Positions 1 to 9,834 are shown, numbered from the stretch's first letter. The stretch is DNA of 64,000 bases from CAWFXC01 sp963819735 (GCA_963819735.1 CAWFXC010000005.1:806001-870000), one strand, 5' to 3'. Numbers and translations are program-made. The notes: generated by a model from the letters alone, not told the origin.

Positions 1-1189
1 CGATCATCGGCGAGATCGGGACCCGTCGCTTCCGCATCCCGACCAGGGCATACAACGAGAAGGGGAGTAACGCGTAGTACATCCACACACCCGACCACGA
101 CGGCCACTTGCCCCGGCGTTCGAAGAACACGTCGAAGTTGACTTCCTGGCGGACGCGGTAGAAGCCCAACACGCGCCCGACGCGGGCCAACGCCACCACC
201 GGGGCCCGGCTCAGGTGGGCCTTGATGTAGTGGAGCGCCTTCTCGCGCGCGTGGACGTCGGGAATCGACTCGTCACGCGGGTCCTGCGCGAGCAGGTACA
301 CGATGCCGGGCACGGTCTTGCTGTGCAGGAGCTTCTCCTGCTGCGCGTTCGCCGGGGGCCGACCGTCGGTGATGCAGTGGATGTCCCAGTAGCCGAGGAA
401 CTCGCCGGAGTAGGTCTGGTCGCAGTTCGCGCTCTGCAGCACGCTGCCGTTGCCGGTGGCCAGGAACGTCGGGTTCTGGAAGGTGACGAGGTTGCGCACC
501 CACCACGGCATGATCACGACGAGGCACGCGAGCCCGATGACGAACACGCCGAGGACGCGCCGGCGGACGCTCTCGTCGTGGGCGAGCAGGAACGGGAGGC
601 CGATGAACGGGACCAGCAGGATCGCTTCGGGCCGGGTGAGGCAGGCGAGCCCGATGAAACCGCCGAGGAAGACCGCGTCGAACCAGCGCCGCGACTCCCA
701 GAGGCGATAGGCGAACAGCAGCACCGCCGCGATCAGCAGCGTGTACAGCGACTCCGAGATCAACATGCCGTCGTTGATCCAGAGCATCGGGTACACCGCG
801 GCGAGGAACGCGGCGATCAGTCCCGCTCGTTCCCCCGCGATCCGGCGGGCGACGAGACCCATCACCACCACGCTGCCGGCACCCAGGAGGCAGGACGCCA
901 GCCGCTGCGCGAGGGCACTCGTGCCGCCGAGCAACGACACGCCGGCCAGGTACAGCGAGTACAGCGGGGGATGCGCCGCGCTCGGATCGAGACGATGCAG
1001 TGCCTGCCACGACAGTGGGTTGATGAAGCCCAGGCCGTCGACGAGCGCCTTGGCCTGCCAGTGGTAGAAGTAGTCGTCGCCGAGCAGCGGGAAGTTGCGG
1101 CGCGCGACGAGTACCCAAGTGACACGCACCGCGAGCGCGAAGACGCCCATCGCCGTGAGCCCGAGCGCGAACCGCCGTGAGCTGCGCAT
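1..1189 (-). CDS. GT39-like membrane glycosyltransferase (3' end outside window)
   Basis: This reads as a polytopic membrane glycosyltransferase of the GT39/ArnT-like group, which transfers sugars from polyprenyl-phosphate donors. The N-terminal arginines are followed by a hydrophobic segment, then an acidic pair before an aromatic stretch (LLGDDYFYHWQA) where the family has its catalytic acidic residue, then 'HPPLYSLYLAG', 'AVYPMLWINDG' and a run of hydrophobic helices. The ATG at 1189 lies 8 bases after the stop of the next gene upstream, and the two are close paralogues. The C-terminus runs off the left edge. The substrate cannot be told from sequence. Confidence 0.85.
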   Translation of the reverse strand, partial: MRSSRRFALGLTAMGVFALAVRVTWVLVARRNFPLLGDDYFYHWQAKALVDGLGFINPLSWQALHRLDPSAAHPPLYSLYLAGVSLLGGTSALAQRLASCLLGAGSVVVMGLVARRIAGERAGLIAAFLAAVYPMLWINDGMLISESLYTLLIAAVLLFAYRLWESRRWFDAVFLGGFIGLACLTRPEAILLVPFIGLPFLLAHDESVRRRVLGVFVIGLACLVVIMPWWVRNLVTFQNPTFLATGNGSVLQSANCDQTYSGEFLGYWDIHCITDGRPPANAQQEKLLHSKTVPGIVYLLAQDPRDESIPDVHAREKALHYIKAHLSRAPVVALARVGRVLGFYRVRQEVNFDVFFERRGKWPSWSGVWMYYALLPFSLYALVGMRKRRVPISPMI

Positions 1190-1197
1190 CCGTGCGG

Positions 1198-2595
1198 TCA
1201 GTTGCTCTCGACGGCGGGGACGGCGGGCTCAGCGGTGGTGGTGTCCGTGTGCCCGTTCCGGCGCGCGCGCCACCACTTCCACGTCGCGTCGATCCCGATG
1301 GCGGCGGCGACGACCAACGCCACCTCCGCCGGGGCGCGGTAGCGCGTGACGCCGAACGTGATCGCGGCGGCGAACGTCGCGATCAACGCGATCGCGATCA
1401 ACGGGAGGATCGGGATGCGCCGTCGCCGCATCAGGACCAGGCCGAACGTGGCGAACGGGAGCAGCGCGTAGTAGCAGAACAGCCCGATCCAACTCGGCGC
1501 CCGCCCTCTCCCTTCGATCGTCCAGTCGAATGCGGTGGTCTGGCCGGGCTTGAACAGGCCCCAGAGCCGCCCGACCCGGGCGGCGACGACCAGCGGCAGC
1601 CGGCGGATGTGTGCCTTCGTGTACTCGACGGCCTGCTTGCGCGGCACGAGGTCGCGCTGCGACTCGTCGAGCTTCTGGCTGGGCCACGGCCCCTGGAAGC
1701 AGTTGGCGTAGTACCCGATGAGCTTGCCGTACCAGACCGCGTCGCAACTGGCGGCCGAGAGGGCGGCGCCGGTGGCGCTCGTCATCGTGGTGGTCTCTTC
1801 GAAGCGGGAGAGGTTGTAGACGGCCCACGGTGCGATCGCGAGTCCGCCCATGACGCACGCGACGACCGCCAGGCGCGCGCGGCGACCCCAGGTGACGTTG
1901 CGCACGAGCAGTGCGAGGGGGATCACCACCAACGGGAACAGCAGGATGAGCTCGGTGCGGCTCAACGCGGTCACGCCGCACGCGAGGCCGAGGAGCACCG
2001 CGTTGCGCATGCTCGGCTTCTGCCAGAACTGGTACATCGCGTAGAGCGCCACCGCGGTCATGAAGATCGCCATGGTCTCGGAGAGGACCATGCCGTCGTT
2101 GATCCAGATCTCCGGGTAGACCGCGGTGATGCCGGCCGCGATCAGGCCGGCGGTGTTGCCGGCGATGCGCTGCACGAGCAGGCCGACGACGATGATCGTT
2201 CCGGTTCCGAGCAGTGACGACGCCAGCCGGTGCGCGGTGACGCCGTCGAGGCCGAGCCACGACCAGAAGGCGAGATAGGTCGTGTAGAGCGGTGGGTGCA
2301 CCGCGCTGGCGCGTTCGTGACCGTTCAGGAACCAGAGGATCGGGTCGACGAACCACGCACCCTTGGCCAGCGTGTTGGCCTGCCAGTGGTAGTAGAACGC
2401 GTCGCCCCAGAGCCGGTAGCCGTGGTAGCTCGCGACGTCGGTGGTGGGGCGCCACCACAACACGTTCATCACCCGTACGACGAAGCCCACGAAGGTGATG
2501 CCGCCGAGCCACCACGCGAAGCGGCTCACCGTCGCGTGGTGCACCGGTGGGGTGGGCGCGGGCGGTGCGGTGGTGGTGTCCGACACGATGGTCAC
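1198..2595 (-). CDS. GT39-like membrane glycosyltransferase, second of three tandem paralogues
   Basis: A 465-residue polytopic membrane protein of the GT39/ArnT-like type. The acidic motif sits early (WGDAFYYHWQA), followed by 'HPPLYTTYLAF', 'AVYPEIWINDG' and, near the C-terminus, the 'GVTRYRAP' motif shared by all members whose C-terminus is visible here. The GTG start at 2595 overlaps the upstream stop in a GTGA arrangement, so translation is probably coupled. A longer reading frame upstream exists but lies inside the neighbouring gene and is not the start. It probably adds a sugar to a lipid-linked glycan or surface polymer; the acceptor is unknown. Confidence 0.88.
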   Translation of the reverse strand: MTIVSDTTTAPPAPTPPVHHATVSRFAWWLGGITFVGFVVRVMNVLWWRPTTDVASYHGYRLWGDAFYYHWQANTLAKGAWFVDPILWFLNGHERASAVHPPLYTTYLAFWSWLGLDGVTAHRLASSLLGTGTIIVVGLLVQRIAGNTAGLIAAGITAVYPEIWINDGMVLSETMAIFMTAVALYAMYQFWQKPSMRNAVLLGLACGVTALSRTELILLFPLVVIPLALLVRNVTWGRRARLAVVACVMGGLAIAPWAVYNLSRFEETTTMTSATGAALSAASCDAVWYGKLIGYYANCFQGPWPSQKLDESQRDLVPRKQAVEYTKAHIRRLPLVVAARVGRLWGLFKPGQTTAFDWTIEGRGRAPSWIGLFCYYALLPFATFGLVLMRRRRIPILPLIAIALIATFAAAITFGVTRYRAPAEVALVVAAAIGIDATWKWWRARRNGHTDTTTAEPAVPAVESN

Positions 2596-3962
2596 GGTGC
2601 GACCGCCTCGACCGACGCCGGGGTGGTGGAGGTCGGCGTCGGTTGGTCGCCGGGCTGCTCGAGCGTGGCCTGGCCCGCGGGTCCGGACGGGCGCCAGCGA
2701 TCCCACAGCGCGCCCACCGCGATGGCGGCGAGGAGCGGCAGCACGACGTCGACCGGGGCGCGGTACCGCGTGATCCCGAAGCTGGTCGCCACCGTGATGG
2801 TGACGGACAGTGCGATCGCGAGCATGGGGAAGATCGGGATGCGCCGACGGCGCATGACGACGAGGCCACCGATCGCGAACGGCATCATCAGGTAGTAGCC
2901 CACCAGCACGGCCCAGCTGGCGACGTGCCCCCGCCGCTCGTAGAACTCGTTGAGCTGCACGTTCTGCGCGGGCCGGAACACGTCCCAGACCCGCCCGACG
3001 CGGGCCGCCGCGACCAGCGGGGCGCGGCTCAGGTGGTGCTCGATGTACTTGACCGCTTCCTTGCGGGCGATGAGGTCGACGCGCGACTCCTCGAGCCCGG
3101 GCGGATAGTCCTTCGGCGCGCAGCCGTCGCTCCAATAGCCGAGCAGCGGACCGGAGTACGTCGCATCGCAGTTACCGTACGCCAGCACCCACCCGAAGCC
3201 GGTGCCGAGCACCGTCGGCTCGTCGAACGTGGTGAGGTTGCGCACGACCCACGGCCCGATGATCACGACCCCGACCAGCGCGACCACGCCGAGGAACTGG
3301 AACCGGCGCGTCCAGGTGAGCCCGCGGACGAGCAGCACGGTGGGGATGGCGACGAGCGCGAAGAGGAGGATCCCCTCCGATCGCGTCAACGAAGCCAGCG
3401 AGAGCGCCACCGCCATCCCCAACAGGGGCCAGACGCCGGGGGTGCGCCAGAACCGGTACAGCGCGAGCAGCGCGAGCACCAGGAGGAAGCCGTAGAGGGT
3501 CTCGAGCCCGAGCACGGTGTCGTTGACCCACAACGCGGGTGACACCGCGGCGAGCAACGCCGCGAGCAGGCCCACGCGGTCGCCGGCGAGGCGACGGCCG
3601 AGCACACCGAGCAGGAACACCGTGCCCGCGCCGAGGAGCGCGGTGATCACGCGCTGCGAGAGCATGCTCTCGATCCCCAACCGCGCGGGGATCGCCAGGA
3701 ACACCGTGTACAGCGGCGGGTGCACCGCGGTCTGGAAGATGCGGTGCGCGGGCGACGAGAGCGGGGCAAAGTACCCGAACGGGTTGATGAACCCGTGGCC
3801 GTCGGACACGAGACGGGCCTGCAGGTGGTAGAAGACCTCGTCGGAGAGCTTCACGCCCGAGGCGCGCGGATTCACGACCGCTGCCGCGTACCAGATCCGC
3901 CAAGCGGCCGCCCCCGCGGTGATCAGGCCGAGCCGCGCGAGGAAGCGTCGAGAAGCTCCCAC
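2592..3962 (-). CDS. GT39-like membrane glycosyltransferase, first of three tandem paralogues
   Basis: This 456-residue protein is the promoter-proximal member of the tandem set. It has the early acidic motif (LSDEVFYHLQA), 'HPPLYTVFLAI', 'AVSPALWVNDT', many hydrophobic helices, and the 'GITRYRAP' motif close to a low-complexity tail rich in Pro and Thr. The frame stays open upstream as far as 4190, but that extension lacks family similarity. I prefer the GTG at 3962 just before the first hydrophobic helix; the start is uncertain by up to about 15 codons. The three genes probably arose by duplication and serve one glycan pathway with the acyltransferase and GT4 genes nearby. Confidence 0.85.
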   Translation of the reverse strand: MGASRRFLARLGLITAGAAAWRIWYAAAVVNPRASGVKLSDEVFYHLQARLVSDGHGFINPFGYFAPLSSPAHRIFQTAVHPPLYTVFLAIPARLGIESMLSQRVITALLGAGTVFLLGVLGRRLAGDRVGLLAALLAAVSPALWVNDTVLGLETLYGFLLVLALLALYRFWRTPGVWPLLGMAVALSLASLTRSEGILLFALVAIPTVLLVRGLTWTRRFQFLGVVALVGVVIIGPWVVRNLTTFDEPTVLGTGFGWVLAYGNCDATYSGPLLGYWSDGCAPKDYPPGLEESRVDLIARKEAVKYIEHHLSRAPLVAAARVGRVWDVFRPAQNVQLNEFYERRGHVASWAVLVGYYLMMPFAIGGLVVMRRRRIPIFPMLAIALSVTITVATSFGITRYRAPVDVVLPLLAAIAVGALWDRWRPSGPAGQATLEQPGDQPTPTSTTPASVEAVAP

Positions 3963-4123
3963 GGGACCGAACGCTACCAGTGGGTCCCCGCCGAATCGTT
4001 GCACCTCGGCCGGGTTCGGAGGGCTTCCGCGTCCGCTCTGCTGTCGGTCGACGAGGGGCTTCGCGTACGCTGACACGGCTCTAGGGGCACGTCCGCCACT
4101 CTGCGTAGGGGGAGAGACCCGAA

Positions 4124-6289
4124 CTGGCACGAACGCTCCACGAAGCCCTGCGCGCCCACGACGGGGAGCCGGACGCGGCCGGTTCGGCACCGTCTCGTGA
4201 TCCGGACGGTGGTTCGGCGCGCCCGGCGCCGCGTCCCGCGAAGGGCGGCGCGAGCGGATTCGGCTATCAGCCCGCGCTCGACGGCGTCCGCGCGTTCGCG
4301 GTCATCGCGGTGCTCCTGTACCACGCGGGTGAGCCGTGGGCGATCGGCGGCTTCCTCGGCGTCGACACCTTCTTCGTGCTCAGCGGCTTCCTGATCACGA
4401 CGCTGCTCGTCACCGAATGGACCCGGCGCGGCGGGATCAACCTGCGGGCGTTCTGGCTGCGGCGGGCCAAGCGGCTGCTGCCGGCGTTGTTCGTGGTGAT
4501 GGTCGGGATCGTCGTTTACGCCGGCGTGTTCGCGGCGCCGGGCGAGGTCGACCGGATCCGGCTCGATTCGCTGTCGACGCTCGGCTACTTCGCGAACTGG
4601 CGTTTCATCTTCTCGGGTCAGTCGTACTTCGACCAGTTCTCGCAGCCGTCCCCGCTGCGGCACATGTGGTCACTCGCGATCGAGGAGCAGTTCTACCTGG
4701 TCTGGCCCCTCATCGTGTGCTTCCTGCTCTGGTGGCGACGTTCGCTGCGCGTGCTGATCGGCGCGTGCATCGTTATGGCGGCGGCGTCGGCCGCGTGGAT
4801 GGCCGTCCTCTACCAGCCGGGCCACGATCCCTCGCGCGTGTACTACGGCACCGACACGCGCGTGCAGTCGTTGCTCATCGGCGCGGTGGTCGGGGTGCTG
4901 CTTTTCCAGCACGGACCGATCCGCACGTGGGGCTGGCGCCTCGCGCTCCGGGCCGCGGCGTTCGTGGGCGCGGGGTACACGCTCTGGCTGTTCTGGCGTA
5001 TGTCGGAGCGCACCGACGATCTGTACCGCGGCGGGTTCCTGCTCGCGGCGTTGGCCGTCTCCGCGGTGATCGCGTCGGTCATCCAACCGGATCGCGGCGT
5101 GCTCGGCCACGCGCTGTCGTTCGCGCCGTTGCGCTGGATCGGGCGGATCTCGTACGGCCTCTACCTGTGGCACTGGCCGGTCTACCTCACCCTCACCCCG
5201 GCCCGCATCGGGGTGAGTGGCACGTCGCTCCTGTTCCTGCGCCTGGCGGTGAGCTTCGCGTTCGCCACCGCGTCGTACTACGTGGTGGAGAAGCCGATCC
5301 GCCGGGGCACGCTCCATCTGCCGAAGCCGCGCGCGCTGGTGCCGATCGGGGTCGCGGTGCTGGTGGTCGCGATCTTCGCCACCACCACCGGCGGGAGTGA
5401 GTCGAACGCCGCGATCACCACGCGTGCGCTCCAGAAGGTCGCGGCGTCGGCGGCGTCGGCGCGCCCACCGGCCCAGCCCAAGGCGAAGGCCACCACCGGC
5501 GCGGGGGCCAACACCGGCACGTCCGGCGTCGTGCCCGCGGTTCCGGCGCCGCCCACCAAGGTGTTGCTGGTGGGTGACTCGGTGGCGGGCACGCTCGGGC
5601 TCGGATTCCCGTCGGTCGGGCGCGACGCCAACCTGTGGGTGTGGGACCGCGGCCGGCTCGGGTGCGGACTCTTCACCGGAGGTGAGGTCGTCGAAGGCGG
5701 TGAGCTCACGCCCGTCGATCCCAACTGCGACTGGACCCAGCACTGGCCGTCGGATCTCCAGCAGTTCAAGCCGGACGTCGTCGTGCTCCTGGTGGGCGCG
5801 TGGGACATTCTCGACCGGAAGGTCGGCGACACCTGGTACAAGTTCGGCACCGTCGGCTTCGACCAGTCGTTCGTGTCCGAGCTCGACGCCGCCACCACGT
5901 TGCTCGGGTCGACCGGCGCCAAGGTGATCGTGCTCACCACTCCGTTCTTCTCGCGCCCCGATCTCGCGATTCAGACCGGTCGGCAGTGGCCCGAGTACGA
6001 CCCGGTGCGGGTCGACCGGCTGAACGCCCTCTACCGCGACTTCGCGGTGCAACATCCCGGCCGTTACACGATCCTCGACCTCAACAAGTTCGTGTCGCCC
6101 GACGGCAAGTTCACCAGTGAGCTGAACGGCGTGCAGATCCGCGACGACGGTGTGCACTTCACCGAAGCCGGCGCGGAGATCGTCGACCGGTGGCTGGCGC
6201 CGCAGATCAAGGCGGTGGCGAGCGGGAAGGATCCCGACCCGTCGGCCAACGAGGTGCACTACGACCCCCGGAAGCTGCGGAAGGAGTAG
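4124..6289 (+). CDS. OatA-like acyltransferase-3 / SGNH hydrolase fusion protein, probable CTG start
   Basis: About 721 residues. An N-terminal acyltransferase-3 membrane domain (about residues 45-400) opens with 'YQPALDGVRAFAVIAVLLYH', contains 'GFLGVDTFFVLSGFLI' and 'SLAIEEQFYLVWPL', and is followed by an Ala/Pro-rich linker. A C-terminal SGNH esterase domain has 'VLLVGDSVAG' (nucleophile Ser block) and 'DGVHFTEAGAEIV' (catalytic Asp-His block). Such proteins O-acetylate cell-wall or exported glycans. No ATG, GTG or TTG lies in frame between the preceding stop (4106) and the conserved N-terminus; the CTG at 4124 has a strong GGGGGAGAG Shine-Dalgarno 7 bases upstream. A standard start at 4310 would delete the conserved first helix. 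Confidence 0.85.
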   Translation: MARTLHEALRAHDGEPDAAGSAPSRDPDGGSARPAPRPAKGGASGFGYQPALDGVRAFAVIAVLLYHAGEPWAIGGFLGVDTFFVLSGFLITTLLVTEWTRRGGINLRAFWLRRAKRLLPALFVVMVGIVVYAGVFAAPGEVDRIRLDSLSTLGYFANWRFIFSGQSYFDQFSQPSPLRHMWSLAIEEQFYLVWPLIVCFLLWWRRSLRVLIGACIVMAAASAAWMAVLYQPGHDPSRVYYGTDTRVQSLLIGAVVGVLLFQHGPIRTWGWRLALRAAAFVGAGYTLWLFWRMSERTDDLYRGGFLLAALAVSAVIASVIQPDRGVLGHALSFAPLRWIGRISYGLYLWHWPVYLTLTPARIGVSGTSLLFLRLAVSFAFATASYYVVEKPIRRGTLHLPKPRALVPIGVAVLVVAIFATTTGGSESNAAITTRALQKVAASAASARPPAQPKAKATTGAGANTGTSGVVPAVPAPPTKVLLVGDSVAGTLGLGFPSVGRDANLWVWDRGRLGCGLFTGGEVVEGGELTPVDPNCDWTQHWPSDLQQFKPDVVVLLVGAWDILDRKVGDTWYKFGTVGFDQSFVSELDAATTLLGSTGAKVIVLTTPFFSRPDLAIQTGRQWPEYDPVRVDRLNALYRDFAVQHPGRYTILDLNKFVSPDGKFTSELNGVQIRDDGVHFTEAGAEIVDRWLAPQIKAVASGKDPDPSANEVHYDPRKLRKE

Positions 6290-6295
6290 CGCGCC

Positions 6296-7120
6296 TCAGG
6301 CGCGGGGGCGACTCGCGACCGCGAAGAGTCCGGGGGTGGCCGGCGTGATCTCGTCGGTGAGGAAGAAGTGCGACTCGTCGAGACCGGACCCGATGCCGGT
6401 GCGCGACGAGCCGAGCATGCGGTAGACCACGGGCAACACCCGCTCGTACCCCCACACGTACCAACTCCGCGGTACCCGTTGACGGATGCGGAGCGGATCG
6501 AGGCGCAGGAGCCGCTCGCCGCTGGCCCGTCGTTGCGCGAAGTCGGCGTGCAGCTCGGGTGAGCCCTCGAGGCCCTGCACGGTGACCGATTCGAAGAACA
6601 GGCCGAGGAGCGACTGCAGCTCGTCGGCTTCGAACAGGGCGACGTGGAACGGGTTCTCGAAGTCGGCGGGGCGGTTCGGTGTGATCACCAGCGCGGTGCC
6701 GTCGGCGGTGGCCACCCGCGCCAGTTCGGCGACGTGCTGTTCCGGGGCCACGAAGTGCTCGATGATGTGCGACGAGCACACCCAGTCGATCGACCGGTCG
6801 CGCGCCCCGATCCGGGCGCCGTCCATGGCGGCGAAGCGCAGTCCCTTCGGGCCCCACTCGTCGGCGGCGTCGATCGCGGTCTGTGCGCTGTAGTCGATTC
6901 CCACCACGAACCGGCCGAGCGCGGCCAGGCGGGCGGTCTGTTCGCCGACGCCGCACCCGACGTCGAGCACGGTTCCCGGGCCCAGCCGGTCGCGCATCTC
7001 GCGGTAGCCCGCGTCGTGGAACGCGAGCAGAGAATCAGGGGTCGCGCCCGCCATCGGGCGCTCGCCGGTGAGCCGGGCCATCGGGAGAGAGTAGGGGAGT
7101 CGGTGCGAGAAGACCGTCAT
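6296..7120 (-). CDS. Class I SAM-dependent methyltransferase
   Basis: A 274-residue cytosolic methyltransferase of the Methyltransf_11/25 type. Motif I is 'VLDVGCGVGEQTA', the acidic end of strand 2 is 'FVVGIDYSAQ', and a motif similar to the ubiquinone/menaquinone methyltransferases follows ('SIDWVCSSHIIEHF'). It faces the acyltransferase gene tail to tail (6-base gap) and is divergent from the GT4 gene, so it may modify the same glycan or lipid, but this is inference. I chose the ATG at 7120; an ATG at 7153 would overlap the start of the divergent gene and another lies at 7083. Confidence 0.8.
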   Translation of the reverse strand: MTVFSHRLPYSLPMARLTGERPMAGATPDSLLAFHDAGYREMRDRLGPGTVLDVGCGVGEQTARLAALGRFVVGIDYSAQTAIDAADEWGPKGLRFAAMDGARIGARDRSIDWVCSSHIIEHFVAPEQHVAELARVATADGTALVITPNRPADFENPFHVALFEADELQSLLGLFFESVTVQGLEGSPELHADFAQRRASGERLLRLDPLRIRQRVPRSWYVWGYERVLPVVYRMLGSSRTGIGSGLDESHFFLTDEITPATPGLFAVASRPRA

Positions 7121-7151
7121 CCGGGGGGTCGCCCGCGTAGCATCCAGACCC

Positions 7152-8357
7152 ATGACGAGCTGGTTCCCGCCCTCGCGCGGCCCTGATCACGCGGTCGAGG
7201 TCGCCAAGCTCGGTGACATCGCGGCGGAGGCGGGCCTGCAGCGGGTCAGCATGCTGGCGTGGCGCGACCTCGACGATCCCGAGGCGGGCGGATCCGAGCT
7301 GCACGCGTCGAACATCGCCGCGCTGTGGGCGGAAGCCGGGATCGAAGTCACCATGCGCACGTCGTACGCCGCGGGGCATCCGCAGGTCACGTGGCGCGAC
7401 GGCTACCGCGTCATCCGCAAGGCCGGCCGCTATCTCGTGTTCCCGCGCGCCGCGTTCAGCGAGATGATGGGTTGGCACGGCGGACGCGACGGTCTCGTCG
7501 AGATCTGGAACGGCATGCCGTTCTTCTCACCGCTGTGGTCGCGCACCGCGCACGTCACCTGGTTGCACCACGTGCACGCGGAGATGTGGAAGATGACGCT
7601 CCCGCCGCGCCTGGCGGCGTTCGGCAACTTCGTGGAGTCGCGCCTGGCGCCGCCGATGTACCACCACACGCCCATGGTCACCCTGTCGGAGTCGAGCAAG
7701 CGGGAGCTGGTCGACGATCTCGGGTTCTCGCCCGGCCGCGTGAGCGTGGTCGCACCCGGAATCGACCCGCACTACACCCCCGGCGGCGAGAAGTCGCCGA
7801 CGCCGTTGGTGGTGGCGGTGGGCCGGCTGGTGCCGGTGAAGCAGTTCGACGTGCTGGTCGACGCGCTGGTCGCCCTGAAGCCGAGTCATCCCGATCTCGA
7901 AGCCGTGATCGTGGGCGAGGGCTACAAGCGCGAAGAGCTCGAGTCGCAGATCCGCGCCGCCGACGCCGACGGATGGATCAGCCTGCCCGGGCGGGTCGAC
8001 GAAGCCGAGAAGGTCGACCTCTACCGCCGGGCCTGGGTGTTGTCGAGCGCGTCGGCCCGCGAAGGATGGGGCATGACGATCACCGAGGCGGCCGCGTGCG
8101 CGACGCCGTCGGTCGCAACGAACGTCGCCGGTCACGCCGATGCGGTGGTCGACGGCGTCACCGGCCTGCTCGCCGACGGTCCCGATGCGCTGCGCGCCGC
8201 GCTCGACTCCGTGTTGCGCGACGACGCACTGCGCGCCCGTCTCAGCACCGCGGCCCGCGAGCACGCGGCAGGCTTCACGTGGGAGGCCACCGCGCGCGGC
8301 ACGCTCGAGGTGCTGGCGGCGGCCGCGATCGCGCGCCGGGCGAGCAGCGCACCATGA
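7152..8357 (+). CDS. GT4-family glycosyltransferase
   Basis: A 401-residue GT-B fold glycosyltransferase. The N-terminal domain has an acceptor-side motif 'DPEAGGSELHASNIA' and the C-terminal domain has the nucleotide-sugar site typical of GT4: 'VAVGRLVPVKQFDVLV', then 'SSASAREGWGMTITEAAACATP' where the E-x7-E pair lies. It is expected to use an NDP- or GDP-sugar in the cytosol at the membrane face. It starts 31 bases from the divergent methyltransferase and is followed 7 bases later by the MBL-fold gene, suggesting co-transcription. Confidence 0.88.
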   Translation: MTSWFPPSRGPDHAVEVAKLGDIAAEAGLQRVSMLAWRDLDDPEAGGSELHASNIAALWAEAGIEVTMRTSYAAGHPQVTWRDGYRVIRKAGRYLVFPRAAFSEMMGWHGGRDGLVEIWNGMPFFSPLWSRTAHVTWLHHVHAEMWKMTLPPRLAAFGNFVESRLAPPMYHHTPMVTLSESSKRELVDDLGFSPGRVSVVAPGIDPHYTPGGEKSPTPLVVAVGRLVPVKQFDVLVDALVALKPSHPDLEAVIVGEGYKREELESQIRAADADGWISLPGRVDEAEKVDLYRRAWVLSSASAREGWGMTITEAAACATPSVATNVAGHADAVVDGVTGLLADGPDALRAALDSVLRDDALRARLSTAAREHAAGFTWEATARGTLEVLAAAAIARRASSAP

Positions 8358-8364
8358 GTCGCCC

Positions 8365-9834
8365 GTGAAGTTCACCGTCATCGGCCACAGCTGTCTGCGG
8401 ATCGAAACCAGTGGCCCCACGATCCTTGTCGACCCGTGGCTGCTCGGGTCGTGCTACTGGCGATCGTGGTGGCACTACCCACCGGTCGCCGAGCCGTCAC
8501 CGGAACTGTTGGCGCCCGACTACGTGTACCTCACGCATCACCACTTCGATCACTTCCACTTTCCATCGATGCGGCGCATCGACCGTCGCGCCCACGTGCT
8601 CGTCCCGAAGTTCGGCGTCGACACCCTGGCCAAGGAGGTCGAGAACCTCGGGTTCGACGAAGTGATGGAGCTGCCGCACGGGCAGGTCGTGCAGCTGGCG
8701 CCCGGGGTGCGGGTCGCTTCGTACCAGAACGGTCCCGACGACTCCGTCTTCGTGGTCGCCGATCACGACCACGTGCTCGTCGACATCAACGACGGCAAGA
8801 TCCGCGGCCGAACGTTGCAGGGGATCCTCGACGAGTTCGGCCGGCCCACCTTCGTGTTCAAGAGCTACTCGTTCGCGCAGGCCTACCCCAACTGCTACTC
8901 GGCGGCCGATCCCGCCGACCTCACGCTCGTCACCCGCGACACGTATCTCGACGACTGGGTCCGCGCCATCGACGAGCTCGGTCCGCGCTACGGGGTGCCG
9001 TTCGGCAGCATGGTGGCGTTCCTGCATCCCGAGAGCCGCCACGTGAACCAGTTCCTCGTCGAGCCGGCGGAGGTCTGCGCAACGTTCCGCGCCGCGCGAC
9101 CGCACAGCGCGACCGAGGCGTTGCAGATGGACCCGGGCGACAGCTGGAGTTCCGAGACCGGGTTCGAGCTCGCCGGCATCGACTGGTACACCGACCACGA
9201 GAAGCATCTCGACGACCTCGCGGCGCAGGTGGCACCCAAGATCGCCGCGCAGACTGAAGCCGAGGCCGGGGTCACCCTCGACTACGACAAGTTCGCCGAC
9301 TACTTCGGGAAGTTCTTCCGTGCGTACCCTCCCGGCGTGCTCGGCCGGGTCGCGCTGCGCCGGCCGGTCGTGTTCGAGGTCGCGTCGTCGGCGTTGCCGT
9401 TCTGGGTGCTCGACTTCCAACGCCGCGCGGTCTACCGGCTCTCGGCTCCGCCGCCCGACACCGCCAGCATCGTCACCGTCAACGAAGCCGTGCTCGACGA
9501 TGCCATCGACAAGCACCTGGTGCACGTCGTGCACGGATCGATGCGCCTGCGGGTACACCTGCGTGCGGGCGGCGCCGGTGACGACCTCACGTTCTGGGGC
9601 CTGATCGTGCCGTGGGAGCTGGGTTACCTCCCCCTGCGGCGCACGTTCGGTCGCCGGCTGCTGTCGGTGACCTGGCGGCGGCGCCGCGAATGGCTCGAAT
9701 GGGTCCAAGCCTTACGCGGCAATGGCTCGGCGTCGCTGTTCGAGCGGTTGGCGAGCCGCTTCGCCGCCCCCGCGAGCCCGGCGGAGCGCGACAGCCGCGT
9801 CCGCGACGCGGCGGCGGTCGACGCCGTAGATTGA
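8365..9834 (+). CDS. MBL-fold metallo-hydrolase
   Basis: A 489-residue protein with an N-terminal metallo-beta-lactamase fold similar to UlaG/RomA-type hydrolases: 'VIGHSCLRIET' near the start, 'DYVYLTHHHFDHFHFPS' as the metal-binding HxHxDH-type motif (about residue 55), and a later Asp/His ligand region. The C-terminal 200 residues contain no domain I recognise. The GTG at 8365 begins just before the fold; the same frame is open upstream inside the GT4 gene but that part is not real. Substrate unknown; members of this group hydrolyse phosphodiesters, lactones or N-acyl phospholipids. Confidence 0.78.
   Translation: MKFTVIGHSCLRIETSGPTILVDPWLLGSCYWRSWWHYPPVAEPSPELLAPDYVYLTHHHFDHFHFPSMRRIDRRAHVLVPKFGVDTLAKEVENLGFDEVMELPHGQVVQLAPGVRVASYQNGPDDSVFVVADHDHVLVDINDGKIRGRTLQGILDEFGRPTFVFKSYSFAQAYPNCYSAADPADLTLVTRDTYLDDWVRAIDELGPRYGVPFGSMVAFLHPESRHVNQFLVEPAEVCATFRAARPHSATEALQMDPGDSWSSETGFELAGIDWYTDHEKHLDDLAAQVAPKIAAQTEAEAGVTLDYDKFADYFGKFFRAYPPGVLGRVALRRPVVFEVASSALPFWVLDFQRRAVYRLSAPPPDTASIVTVNEAVLDDAIDKHLVHVVHGSMRLRVHLRAGGAGDDLTFWGLIVPWELGYLPLRRTFGRRLLSVTWRRRREWLEWVQALRGNGSASLFERLASRFAAPASPAERDSRVRDAAAVDAVD

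Noticed and set aside
273..2869. Long arginine-rich frames antisense or out of frame to the glycosyltransferase genes
   Set aside because: High GC gives long spurious frames; composition is abnormal and the true frames have clear membrane helices and motifs.
4670..6259. 529-codon minus-strand frame opposite the acyltransferase gene
   Set aside because: Mirror image of a GC-rich gene; His/Arg/Glu-rich with no domain, while the plus strand has full family motifs.
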